Shown here one piece after another: positions 9,262 through 17,931 of a stretch of DNA of 64,000 nucleotides. The first letter of the stretch is position 1. Each line of letters begins with the position of its first letter. Below the pieces are notes generated by a model that ran no database searches, was not told the DNA's origin, and saw only the letters and a program-made list of their open reading frames with translations. Source of the stretch: Pycnococcus provasolii (Eukaryota > Chlorophyta > Pseudoscourfieldiophyceae > Pseudoscourfieldiales > Pycnococcaceae). Both the position numbers and the translations under genes were made by a program. The stretch lies in assembly GCA_938743325.2 (NCBI GenBank), contig OW568866.1:496001-560000 (forward strand). The letters run 5' to 3'.

Positions 9262-9438
9262 CTAGCATTCCTTCTGCTGTTGTGCTTATTCCTGCTCAGT
9301 AGTAGTGGATGAGGATGGCAACACCACTGGTCAAAAATTGCTGACTACTACTCGCTCGTCGTCAGCGGATTATTATCCATCATCACGTAGGTCGTGATTT
9401 AAGGCTTGTTTTTTTTTTCCTTTTTTGGGTTTCTTCTC

Positions 9439-11091
9439 TTAGGGGGTCTCGGGGCATCCAGCTGACGGGCATCCGATACCGGAGAAGAGGCCATTGCCTT
9501 CTTTTCCGCAGACTTTTTCGGCATTCAGTTGGTTGGTAGGAGGATCGGTTCCTCCATAGCAAATCCCGGTAGAAAACCCAGCGAACGTTCCAGTCACCAA
9601 CGAACTAAGGTCCGCGTCGAGCGATGGTTGGTCGTTTTCGTCGCCGATGCACACGCCGCCAAAGGCATCATCACGAGAACCTCCATCTGTAAGGTTGGGT
9701 GCGCACAGCGTCTGGAGATTTCTGTTGCCGTAAACCTGTAAGATTGTAGGAGGATAGATTGTCAGAGGGAAAAAAGGGATGGAGGGTAGGAGGTGAGTTT
9801 GGTGTTGTTGTGACGATGAATGTATCTGCTGTGTGGGAAAAGATGAAAGAGGTAGATAGTAGACATCGAAGAAGCAAAACAAATAATAGAAGGGTGGGGG
9901 GGTTGGCGGCGATGACTGGTTGTTGTCACTCGTTGCGTACCTGAAATTGAAAACTCGATGTCTCCAGCACAGGAATGCTGATGCCGACGAGGTTCTCGTT
10001 GCTAAAGATCTGTTGTTGTTTCGTTTGGATTGAATGGTGGATTGGTGGTACTGTAAGTTTTGGTGCTGTTGTTCTTGTGACGACGATGAATCCATTTGAT
10101 GATGGGTTGTCACGTACCCTGAGGGAAGCCACCACTGTCGTCAACTCAGGGAGCTTGACGTCGACGAGTTCAGGATTGGTGACGATCTGTTGTTTTGTTT
10201 GTAGTTGGAGTTTTGTAGGAAAGAAGAGTGAGTGAGTAAATTTTATACGCAGTGCGTGATACGATTTGTTATGGAAGAACACACAAAAAACAAGGAATAA
10301 AAAGACAAAAGTGAAGAGTGTGAGACGTACCGTGATATCTTCCGCCGCCTTCAGCGCAGACAAGTCCACGCTCGTGAGCATCGGGTTGCCTCCGATCTGT
10401 GTGTTCAGGGAGGGGTGTTGTTGTATATGTGTCGTTGAGTGGTGAGTACATGGTGAGTTTTGTGCAATCAGTTGAAAAGTCGATTATGGCTCTTCAAAGC
10501 GGATACGTACGAGGATGTCCAGGTTCGAGTTACCCTCAAGACGAGGCGCGTAGATACTCGTCAAAGAGGCAGAGTCTGTGAACTATTGTTGTTGTTATTA
10601 TTTGTTGTTTGATGATACGACGAATGGTTGTATTGTTGTTGTGAATTTGTGATTTGGTTTGTTAGTGAGGTGCTACCAAATATTTTGTGTGTGTTCTGTC
10701 GAAGACACGCCATATTGTTGTAGAAGAACATAAGGCAGAGCACGAAGAAGAAGATGGGAAAGGAAAGGAAGGAGGAGCGTACGTACCCTGAACAAACTGT
10801 CCGGTCCTGTCACCCGGTTGGCGAAGCGAACCTCCTCAAGATTTGGGAATTGTGAAAATCCAGAAAAAAAAAAATCCACCTCATTGAATGACGAGTCAGT
10901 CATGCACGGGAATGACACGACGGTGATGGCAGAAGGATCGCCGCCGGGAAGACTGCTGATGTCACCCGCGACATTGGAGAGGGTGATCCTTTCTCCTTCG
11001 AATGGCTTGGGGTCGCACGAGGTATACTTGGTATCACCAAGCGACAGCAAGGACATTCCATCACAAGCAGTGCACTCCTCAAAAGCGTGCG

Positions 11092-11126
<35 letters not shown>

Positions 11127-12253
11127 GCTGCTGCTGTTGTTGTTGTTGTTGTTGTTGTTGTTGCTGCTGCTGTTGTTGTTGTTGTTGTTGTTGTTGCTGC
11201 TGCTGCTGTTGTTGTTGTTGTTGTTGTTGTGATGTCCTTGTGGGGAATGTCACGGTAGTCAATCTTGCTGAATTTGCTCGTTTCAACGTACGGTGGCTTC
11301 CCACAGTCGAGTGCCATGTGGTGTGGAATGCACTTTCCACCCTTTTGATGCGTTTTAAATGTAAGGATGCACTTTTCAGGTGTAGAATAGCCTCCTCCAA
11401 AGTGTCCAGCCATCGTACAAATTGCATTCTTGCGGCTGATATCGTCAATCGCACATACCCACTTTTCATTGTAGTAGTAGTGATTCGTGAGAGTGAACGT
11501 CAAGCCATGCGCTTCTGACTTCGCATAGAAGTACTGAGTTTCGTATAGGGGCCGCGGGTAAGAAAGTTCGAGAAGCTGACGACGACGGCCATCACCACCC
11601 GCATCACCACCATCACCACCAATGATGGGACCAATGGGATCACCAATGATGCTGCACCCATCACCATGGCACCCACCACCACCAGAAGCGTGAGTGACAG
11701 TGTACCAAGTAGCTTCACTCGCATCATCAGGATGTCCCCAGAAGGGAAGACAGTGTTCTTCCTTCTTTACTTCGCAAGGACCAGAGTAGTAGTCAAACTT
11801 GGCATACTTGCGATACTTCCATGTAAACGGCGAGTACCACTTCGGCTTGGGGTAGAACGTGTCGCACGGGTAGTGCTCGTCCTGCTCGTACTGCTTCCCA
11901 TAGTACGGCCCAACTCCATATTTAGAGTCGTACTTGCTGTAGCCGTATCCAGAGTCGTACTTGCTGTATCCAGAGTCGTATCCAGAGTCGTATCCAGAGT
12001 CGTACTTGTTGTCATTGTACTTGTTGCTGCTGTACTTCCACGTCCACGGCGCCCACCACTTGTACTTGGGATAGTAGCCTGATTTGTATTCATCACCGTA
12101 GTAGCCTGAGTTGTATTCATCAACGTACTTCGTCGTCTCATAAGTCGTCGTCGTCGATTTGTCTGCGCTCACACCACTCACGGCACTGAGCATTACGACG
12201 ACAGCAAGCAGAGCGACCAGAACGGCTGATGACGCCGTGACGATCGATCGCAT
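9439..12253 (-). CDS. Secreted Tyr-rich surface protein with poly-Thr stalk and exon-encoded L-domain-like repeats (six exons)
   Basis: Exons on the minus strand are 12253-10787, 10582-10511, 10396-10331, 10186-10118, 10009-9941 and 9735-9439, giving about 679 residues. All five introns are phase 0 (GTACGT/GTACGC...AG, 108-205 bases). The signal peptide is RSIVTASSAVLVALLAVVV. A Lys/Tyr/Asp/Gly repeat region follows (YDSGYDSGYSKYDSGYGY) with two WWAPWTWKY/WYSPFTWKY motifs. Then come a Cys-containing domain, a poly-Thr/Ala tract of about 50 residues like an O-glycosylated stalk, and a repeat region. Exons 2-5 each encode one repeat of 22-24 residues with pattern [IV]xxNxxLxxxxxPxL, like the receptor-L/Ecm33 type of leucine-rich repeat. 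A start 24 bases upstream (12277) is equally possible. Probably a cell-surface or wall protein; function unknown. Confidence 0.8.
11087..11231 (-). repeat. ACA/GCA trinucleotide tract encoding poly-Thr/Ala
   Basis: GTT repeats broken by GCT runs on the plus strand code for about 50 Thr and Ala residues in the stalk of the surface protein. In the other two frames the same tract gives long open poly-Val, poly-Leu, poly-Cys or poly-Gln runs, which are artefacts. Confidence 0.85.
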
Positions 12254-12614
12254 GTTCCTGACATTCGTCGTCATCATCTTCGTTACTACCACTATTATGG
12301 TATACTGTTTTGTATGAGCCAATCAACAAACGCCTGCGCGCTGCCAATCTATCAGGTATGATGAGGACCAACCGACCAACGCGTGCAGTGATTGATGAGG
12401 ACGAATCAATGAGCGAGCCAATCAATGAACGAAAGGAGCCAAGGTACCATACAAGCCTGCAAAAGAAGTAAGCTGCACTGACTACTACGAACCACCACTG
12501 GGCACCACATTCACAGCGTGACATGTTTCGCATGAGCCGGGAATGGCGAACAAATAACGGGCGGAGGGGCCGAGGGTGAAAAGGTCCTCGGCCAAACAAA
12601 CTCCCCCTTGTTTT

Positions 12615-12974
12615 TCACCCACCCTTGGGGGATACACCGTTGCTTGGTGCATTTGGTCCTGGCCTGTCCTTCGGGTCCCGGCTTGGTTGGGTTTTGGTTT
12701 CCCAACGTCCGGACCATCCAACCTCTCGGCACGCACGCCCGCATGCTGGCTGAAACGGCGTTGATAGCCGACTCTCTTCAATTGGACACATTCGTGCACT
12801 CGGCTTGGCGTACGCCGGTGGTCCTGCCTTCCGCCGTGGACGATCGACGAGACTTTTTTGGACGCTGGGCTCTGCCGACTCCTGTGGGATGACGGTGTAT
12901 GTTTCAGTGTCCGCGTCGTAGGCTGTAGTGATGCCGAAGTCGTTCGGGTACTGCTTTATCTTAACTCTGTGCAT
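12615..12974 (-). CDS. Doubtful ORF of unknown kind
   Basis: A 119-residue ORF (MHRVKIKQYPNDFGITTAYD) that looks coding in its first 60 residues: mixed composition and few low-complexity runs. It then becomes Pro/Arg-rich. The frame is also open for about 15 codons before the ATG. A TTAGGG-type array on its coding strand lies about 90 bases upstream (13063-13090), as for well-supported genes. No family is recognised. It may be a gene fragment or a small lineage-specific gene. Confidence 0.3.
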   Translation of the reverse strand: MHRVKIKQYPNDFGITTAYDADTETYTVIPQESAEPSVQKSLVDRPRRKAGPPAYAKPSARMCPIEESRLSTPFQPACGRACREVGWSGRWETKTQPSRDPKDRPGPNAPSNGVSPKGG

Positions 12975-13062
12975 GATCCGGCTATTCTTCGGCGTTTTGT
13001 TGCTGAGATCAGTGAACTTAGTTCTGCCAAAGGTGCGGATAGCGTTCGAGAAAGGCGGAGTG

Positions 13063-13090
13063 CCCTAACCCTAACCCTAACCCAAACCCC
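13063..13090 (-). promoter_or_regulatory. TTAGGG-type array
   Basis: CCCTAA units on the plus strand. By the orientation rule seen elsewhere it should serve a minus-strand gene starting near 12974. Relative to the plus-strand LRR gene at 13469 it is in the opposite orientation. Confidence 0.45.
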
Positions 13091-13468
13091 AGCAAATCGA
13101 CGTGGACGTCGACGTCGCCACCAGGTGGCGGGAGCAGGTCGTCGTCGTCGTGCACGAACGGCACGGGCATATGAACGGCGTCGTTGTCGGGAGATGATGG
13201 GATGGAGCAGGTCGACAGGTCGTCCTCGTCACCACCACTGGGAATTGATTTGGGGGTTTGGATGTTTTTTTTTCCGTCGTTTCTGCCACCAAGAACCCCA
13301 AACCCGATCTCCAATTTTTGCAATAAAAATTGATTTTTCGTTTCTTCCAACAAGATCTCTCCCTCCGACCAATCCATCGGAAGCTTCAGACCTTTTTCAA
13401 TCAAAGGCTTAGAAGAGCTTCACATCACGAGTTCCGACACGTGCACCATTCTATCTTTTCATCCGTCC
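13091..13468. other. Intergenic region before the LRR gene
   Basis: About 380 bases. A minus-strand ORF at 13018-13404 is open but Asp/Pro-rich and runs through the TTAGGG-type array, so it is not accepted as a gene. Nothing else is seen. Confidence 0.35.
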
Positions 13469-14638
13469 ATGGCGGCTCCCTCAGGCTCTGGAACTTTGCT
13501 GCTGCTGATGCGCTCGCCGATGGTGATCTTGCTCGTGATTCTGCCAATACTGCTGCTGCTCAGTGATGGTGGTGGTAGTAGTGGCGTCGCATCGGCGCAG
13601 CGAGGTCGTGGTGGTGGCTCGCGCTCATCCGCGAAAGTCAACGAAGGTGATATACGTGCGCTGCTCGCGTGGAGGGACGCCGTGCTCGGCGAAGGAGGGT
13701 TAGACTCCAAAGATCCACGCATGGTTGACGGACACCCGATGGCGAGCTGGAAGGAAGGAACGTCGCCATGTCCCAACACAGGAGGAGGATCGTACGTCGC
13801 TGATCAGTGGCGCTCGTACTCGACGCGCGGGTGGGCGAATCAGTGTGGCGCACTGAGTGTCGGCGGAGGATGGCTCGGTATCCACCTGTGCGTTCTTGTG
13901 GATGGAGAGTGGCGCGTCAAGGACATCAACCTGCAGAACTGTGGAATCAAGGGTCCGCTGCCTGAGGTGCTTGGTGATCTCGACCACATGTTTCATCTCG
14001 ATCTTGATGGAAACATGTTCACAGGACCACTGCCCGTGCGCCTCGGTGACCTCAAACATCTCGAGGTTCTCTCGCTCGACGACAACCTATTCACAGGACG
14101 CATACCATCCACTTGGGGAAAGCTCACGCAGCTTCGCGTCATGGACTTGAGCGACAACATGCTCGAAGGCCCCGTACCTCCCATGCTTGCAAACACAAAG
14201 GCGGCGACAATCGCAACGGAGAATAATCCGCTGCCCATGCAGCAAGCAATCAACAGCAGTGGAAGGAACACGGGCATGTACGTGTACGGCAACGGTGGGC
14301 TGTGCGGTGTTATGCCAGATGGAATCAATCCAGGCATGAAGCCCTGGTCCGCACGTTTCGAAGGGCGTGACAGCCCGTACTTCAACACCGGACTTCTCGC
14401 GCCGGGAACCCAGTTTCAGACACAAGCCGCGGCTTCGGTATTCACCGAATCTGGAGAGTACCTTCCACCCGGATGCCCAAGCCCGATGAAGTGTGTGCTG
14501 CGATGCGGCATCCGAAGCCCTCTCTCGCGAGAGGGACTTTGCCTGAAATTCTGTGGAGATCCGACGAAGGGTGACGATCTGGGCGAAGGACAAGGGGAGC
14601 TTGTGGATCTCAGCGAATATGCGGAGTTTCAAGGATGA
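13469..14638 (+). CDS. Secreted plant-type leucine-rich-repeat protein
   Basis: A 389-residue protein. Residues 10-35 (MRSPMVILLVILPILLLL) are a signal peptide. Residues 55-150 match the plant LRR N-terminal cap: ALLAWRDAV, then W and paired Cys around ANQCGALSVGGGWLGIHLC. Four LRRs of plant type follow (about 150-245), for example HLEVLSLDDNLFTGRIPSTW and LRVMDLSDNMLEGPVPP. The last 140 residues hold several Cys (PSPMKCVLRCGIRSP) and end acidic, with no membrane segment or kinase. In plants such extracellular LRR proteins bind ligands or wall polymers. The role here is unknown. It runs head-on toward the GT29 gene. Confidence 0.85.
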   Translation: MAAPSGSGTLLLLMRSPMVILLVILPILLLLSDGGGSSGVASAQRGRGGGSRSSAKVNEGDIRALLAWRDAVLGEGGLDSKDPRMVDGHPMASWKEGTSPCPNTGGGSYVADQWRSYSTRGWANQCGALSVGGGWLGIHLCVLVDGEWRVKDINLQNCGIKGPLPEVLGDLDHMFHLDLDGNMFTGPLPVRLGDLKHLEVLSLDDNLFTGRIPSTWGKLTQLRVMDLSDNMLEGPVPPMLANTKAATIATENNPLPMQQAINSSGRNTGMYVYGNGGLCGVMPDGINPGMKPWSARFEGRDSPYFNTGLLAPGTQFQTQAAASVFTESGEYLPPGCPSPMKCVLRCGIRSPLSREGLCLKFCGDPTKGDDLGEGQGELVDLSEYAEFQG

Positions 14639-14764
14639 ATGACAAGAAGAATAACGTAAGCGCCTCAATCAATGAATCAGTTGTCAATCGTGTGGGGGAA
14701 ACGTGCGGCGGTCTTAACAACAATCGAACAAGTATCAGTAACAACGAAAAAACGTTATGAAAAA

Positions 14765-16930
14765 TCACCGCTTGCCGCTAACCGTCCGTGGTTGGAACTG
14801 CATGCGCACCGACTGAGGAATGTACAAGCGGCCATTCGCATCTCGTGTCACGCCGTTTTGCATTCGGCTGACCACATTGCCAGAGGCGTCGTGCATCTGC
14901 TCTCCGTGATAAGCACTCTTACCGCTACCATCCATCTCGCCGACACCAAAGCATGTGCCCACCGTGGGCATCCATCTAAGTTCTTCGTGGCGATAGAGCA
15001 TGTCGCACGGCTGCTGCGACGGCCCACCGGGACATCGGCGCATGTCGCGCGGGTACGAGGCAATTCGTGACCAATCATCAGAAGGCGTCGCATCGCCGCT
15101 CGCACCTCCCTCGCTTGGCTTTTCCATGGCCTCACCTCGGCTGTCTATCAGCGGACAAGGCCGAAAGCAGTTGGCGGGCGCCCGCTTCCCCCTGATGCCC
15201 CCCGTTTCCTCGCAGAACCCAGGACGTGCCACTGGAACCTCCACGCCCTCGATGCAAACGCCACCAACGGCGAGCGGAGCTGCTTGGGAGCAATTGTTGC
15301 ACGAGCCAATGCCAAACAACGAGGTCTCAAGGCCGTAGCAGGGATGCGCAATCTGAATGCGTCCATCCAAGTGCGTCGCCGCGTCGGAGATGAGCAGGCC
15401 GCTCACACCGTCCTCGTCGCGCAGCGAACCGTACGCCTGCTTGAACGACCCAGCCGTCTTCTGCTGGTCCTCGAAATAGCGCCGCTGCATCACGTATCTT
15501 GAATTGGCATATATGGTGTAGTCACGTGAGCGATCTTCAAATGTCTTAAGAACGCTGAGGTCTGAGGCACCGCCGTCATTGCCACCCGTGAATGCCTGCC
15601 AGGATGCCGTCTGCTCCACGTCCTTCTCGCGCATGTTCACGCCAAGGTGGAGCATGTGGCTTGCGCTGCGATCGCTCGTAGGCAGGCCGTAGACGGTAAT
15701 GTTCCTGCACTTCTGCAGAGCGATCGCAAGGCTGTAGAACATTGCCGGAGGGTCGCGGAGCATGTATCGAGAGATGAAGATGGCAAATTCTGGTGAGAGG
15801 AGGTGCACGTTGAACGCCTCCCGTCCTCGATCCTCCTTAGCCTTAATGTACTTGAGAAGTGTATCGAGCGAGTCGGCGCGCACCGCCACAGTCTCCTTCG
15901 ACGGGCGATTCATCGCCTCGTCGCTGAAGTGCTCGTCCAACACCACTCGCACTGTCGTTCGTCGACCAACGTGCTCCTCATACCCGTTCGTGGGAGCAAG
16001 GCCGACGCGGAAGATGGCATCGTGCGCATTGATCGCTTCGCCAAACTTGTACCGAAGCAAGCTTGCGCTGGTTCCCACAAGAGCGCACGTGCGCCACCTT
16101 CCACCGCGCGGGAATCGGTCACCCAGAGCGTCATCACGCGGGAGCACCTCGAACAAGCCCGCTGGGATTGTCTCCGTCAATGACACGCGCTGACCGTCGG
16201 AACCCACGGCGCTGAATCCAGACCTCGTGTGACTCAACGCCTGGCTCTTCGAGAGTGCCTCGCGGCTCAGCGCCAGTCCGTCGCGGTAATTCCCTGGCTG
16301 CAGTCGCTCGAAGAAGGCGTGAACGATTTTTTCGTCGGGGCTTCCGAGCACACGCTGGTACACGCGCGCCTTCTCCGACCCCACCGCGGTTGCAACGAGC
16401 TTGTCCCGCTCGGCGATAAGTGACGCGTAGCTGGTTAAGTTTTCCTTCGCACCCGCAAGGACGTCCGCGGCGCGCGACTCCGTGGCACGCACAAAGTCGT
16501 TGAGATCTCGAAAGCTGGCTGTTCGCACAGACCACTTCGCATCGTCGAGCTTTTTCTGCCGTCGGTCTTCCGCCTGCTTGGTTTCCGATCGGCACTGGCG
16601 TTCCTGCTGCACCGCCTCCGCCTCAACTTTCCTCTTCTCTCTCTCCGCCTGTACCCTGTCTTCCCTCGCGTTTTCCAGCAGACCTTTTGTTTCTTGCTCT
16701 TGGGTCTTAATCGATTCGAGCGTCGCAGCCGCCTCCCGTTTGGCTTTGTACGCGGTTGCGAGTTCGTCGGCGGCTTGTCTCGTTTCTGTGAACGCGAGGT
16801 TGATGGATCGCAGCAGGAGGAGGAGTGCGCCTAGAAGCAGTAAACGTGCTAGCAGCGTGTACCGCGTTTGCGACACTTGCACGTGGTACGCCGGCCGGCG
16901 CTCGTACTTCGACGACTCCGACACTGACAT
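14765..16930 (-). CDS. GT29 sialyltransferase-like Golgi enzyme
   Basis: From the ATG at 16930 (MSVSESSKYERRPAYHVQV) the product is 721 residues. It has type II topology: a short cytosolic tail, a membrane anchor LLARLLLLGALLLLL (about 25-40), then a coiled stem (to about 150). Sialylmotif L is clear near residue 280: CALVGTSASLLRYKFGEAIN, followed by HDAIFRVGLAPTNGYEEHVG and RRTTVRVV. A motif-S-like segment follows near 395 (MFYSLAIALQKCRNITVYGL) and DRSASHMLHLG in the motif III/VS position. The family transfers sialic acid (or Kdo-like sugars in plants and algae) from CMP-sugars in the Golgi. The C-terminal 230 residues are Cys-rich and not part of the usual enzyme. An in-frame ATG at 17101 would translate the TTAGGG array, so the inner start was chosen. 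Confidence 0.82.
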   Translation of the reverse strand: MSVSESSKYERRPAYHVQVSQTRYTLLARLLLLGALLLLLRSINLAFTETRQAADELATAYKAKREAAATLESIKTQEQETKGLLENAREDRVQAEREKRKVEAEAVQQERQCRSETKQAEDRRQKKLDDAKWSVRTASFRDLNDFVRATESRAADVLAGAKENLTSYASLIAERDKLVATAVGSEKARVYQRVLGSPDEKIVHAFFERLQPGNYRDGLALSREALSKSQALSHTRSGFSAVGSDGQRVSLTETIPAGLFEVLPRDDALGDRFPRGGRWRTCALVGTSASLLRYKFGEAINAHDAIFRVGLAPTNGYEEHVGRRTTVRVVLDEHFSDEAMNRPSKETVAVRADSLDTLLKYIKAKEDRGREAFNVHLLSPEFAIFISRYMLRDPPAMFYSLAIALQKCRNITVYGLPTSDRSASHMLHLGVNMREKDVEQTASWQAFTGGNDGGASDLSVLKTFEDRSRDYTIYANSRYVMQRRYFEDQQKTAGSFKQAYGSLRDEDGVSGLLISDAATHLDGRIQIAHPCYGLETSLFGIGSCNNCSQAAPLAVGGVCIEGVEVPVARPGFCEETGGIRGKRAPANCFRPCPLIDSRGEAMEKPSEGGASGDATPSDDWSRIASYPRDMRRCPGGPSQQPCDMLYRHEELRWMPTVGTCFGVGEMDGSGKSAYHGEQMHDASGNVVSRMQNGVTRDANGRLYIPQSVRMQFQPRTVSGKR

Positions 16931-17044
16931 ACGAACCAACCTTAAGGGCCTTAAGGGAGCGCGATCGATCACACGGGACGGGGAAAGATGGGAAGATTGG
17001 TGTGTGTGGGTGAAGAGGTGAGGTGGTAAGGCCCGGGGAGGAGG

Positions 17045-17071
17045 TAACCCTAGCCGTAACCCTAACCCTAA
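17045..17071 (-). promoter_or_regulatory. TTAGGG-type array upstream of the GT29 gene
   Basis: Four CCCTAA-like units on the plus strand, reading TTAGGG on the coding strand, about 115 bases before the ATG at 16930. Confidence 0.6.
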
Positions 17072-17931
17072 TCGATTCCCCTTCACCTTAAGCTTTTCCA
17101 TCGTAGTCCTAGTGGTAACTTAAATGACTTTATGTGCTCGCAACGAAGGGATATCCCCCGTCTGCCCGTGAGCTACACAACGAGAGGGCTGGTAAAATTA
17201 AGGCGTCCCACGGAAATAATGACGGAAGTACGCCCTCAACCAGACAACCAACCAGGTCGACCAAATTCCACGACCATCCATTCTTGACTCGACCTAAATA
17301 TTCTTGACTCGACCATGCAAGACCATGCATTCATAAAGGTAAACTTAACTTAAACTTAGTTCTTACAGTGGACTACAGTATTTCATTCATGCAAGACGTT
17401 CGCGAGACCTGTTCGCGAGCCTCTGAGGTTTTCGCGAGCAATGCAATAGTTTGGTAATGCCTCGATGAGCAAAGAGATCGATGATTGGAGATGATCTTCG
17501 GCCATCGGAACTCGGAACTCGGAAACGTTGCTGAAACGAACTGAACGTCGATCATGGCCCATCATCGTCCGTCGATCATCATCCAGGAATGAGTTATGAG
17601 TTCGTTCTCGAGCTTCTCGGCCGACTTTACCAAACTACCCTAGTCTATGTATTCTGATATTCTCGAGAGGTCCGGACAAAAGAAAACGTCGAGCTGTACT
17701 GTAACTTTAACGAGCTGTGCATGCAGAGTTAAGTTTTAATTCGTCCACGCCGGAGAGGTCTCAGGAGGGGGGGGTCCCAGCCGCCCAGACAGACGTTCGT
17801 GGACGTTTCCCCTTCATCATACTTACTGTACAACTTTCCACTTTCCACTGGCTTGTCGCTCTTAACAGACTGATTCTCGTCTTCTTGTCAAGTTAATTAC
17901 TGCGGCCAGTGCTCCACAACAAAATCAATCA
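17072..17931. other. Intergenic region with short direct repeats
   Basis: About 860 bases without a gene. ATTCTTGACTCGACC occurs at 17280-17294 and 17300-17314 (period 20). TTCGCGAG occurs three times (17399, 17412, 17431). ACTACAGTA lies near 17370. No RNA gene was recognised. Confidence 0.45.

Larger units (their letters stand above)
7920..9438. other. Long intergenic region with hairpin, microsatellite and an AT-rich patch
   Basis: About 1.5 kb without a well-supported gene. It holds a direct repeat (AAAGCAGGCGTCGTTCG near 8219 and 8251), a GC-rich hairpin (8275-8334) with further CGAACGGG copies after it, an AT-rich patch (about 8740-9200) and a TG/TC microsatellite. A minus-strand ORF at 8197-8730 (177 codons, MKWVSLRLPRHTDVKGK) has an Arg/Ser/Pro/Glu-rich sequence and runs through the hairpin, so I do not count it as a gene. 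No tRNA-like structure was seen. Confidence 0.45.

Noticed and set aside
10900-11469. Poly-Gln, poly-Leu and poly-Cys frames across 11087-11231
   Set aside because: Alternative readings of the ACA/GCA triplet tract that encodes the Thr/Ala stalk.
16482-17021. Plus-strand Ser/Arg-rich frame over the sialyltransferase stem
   Set aside because: Antisense shadow of the coiled-coil stem of the GT29 gene.
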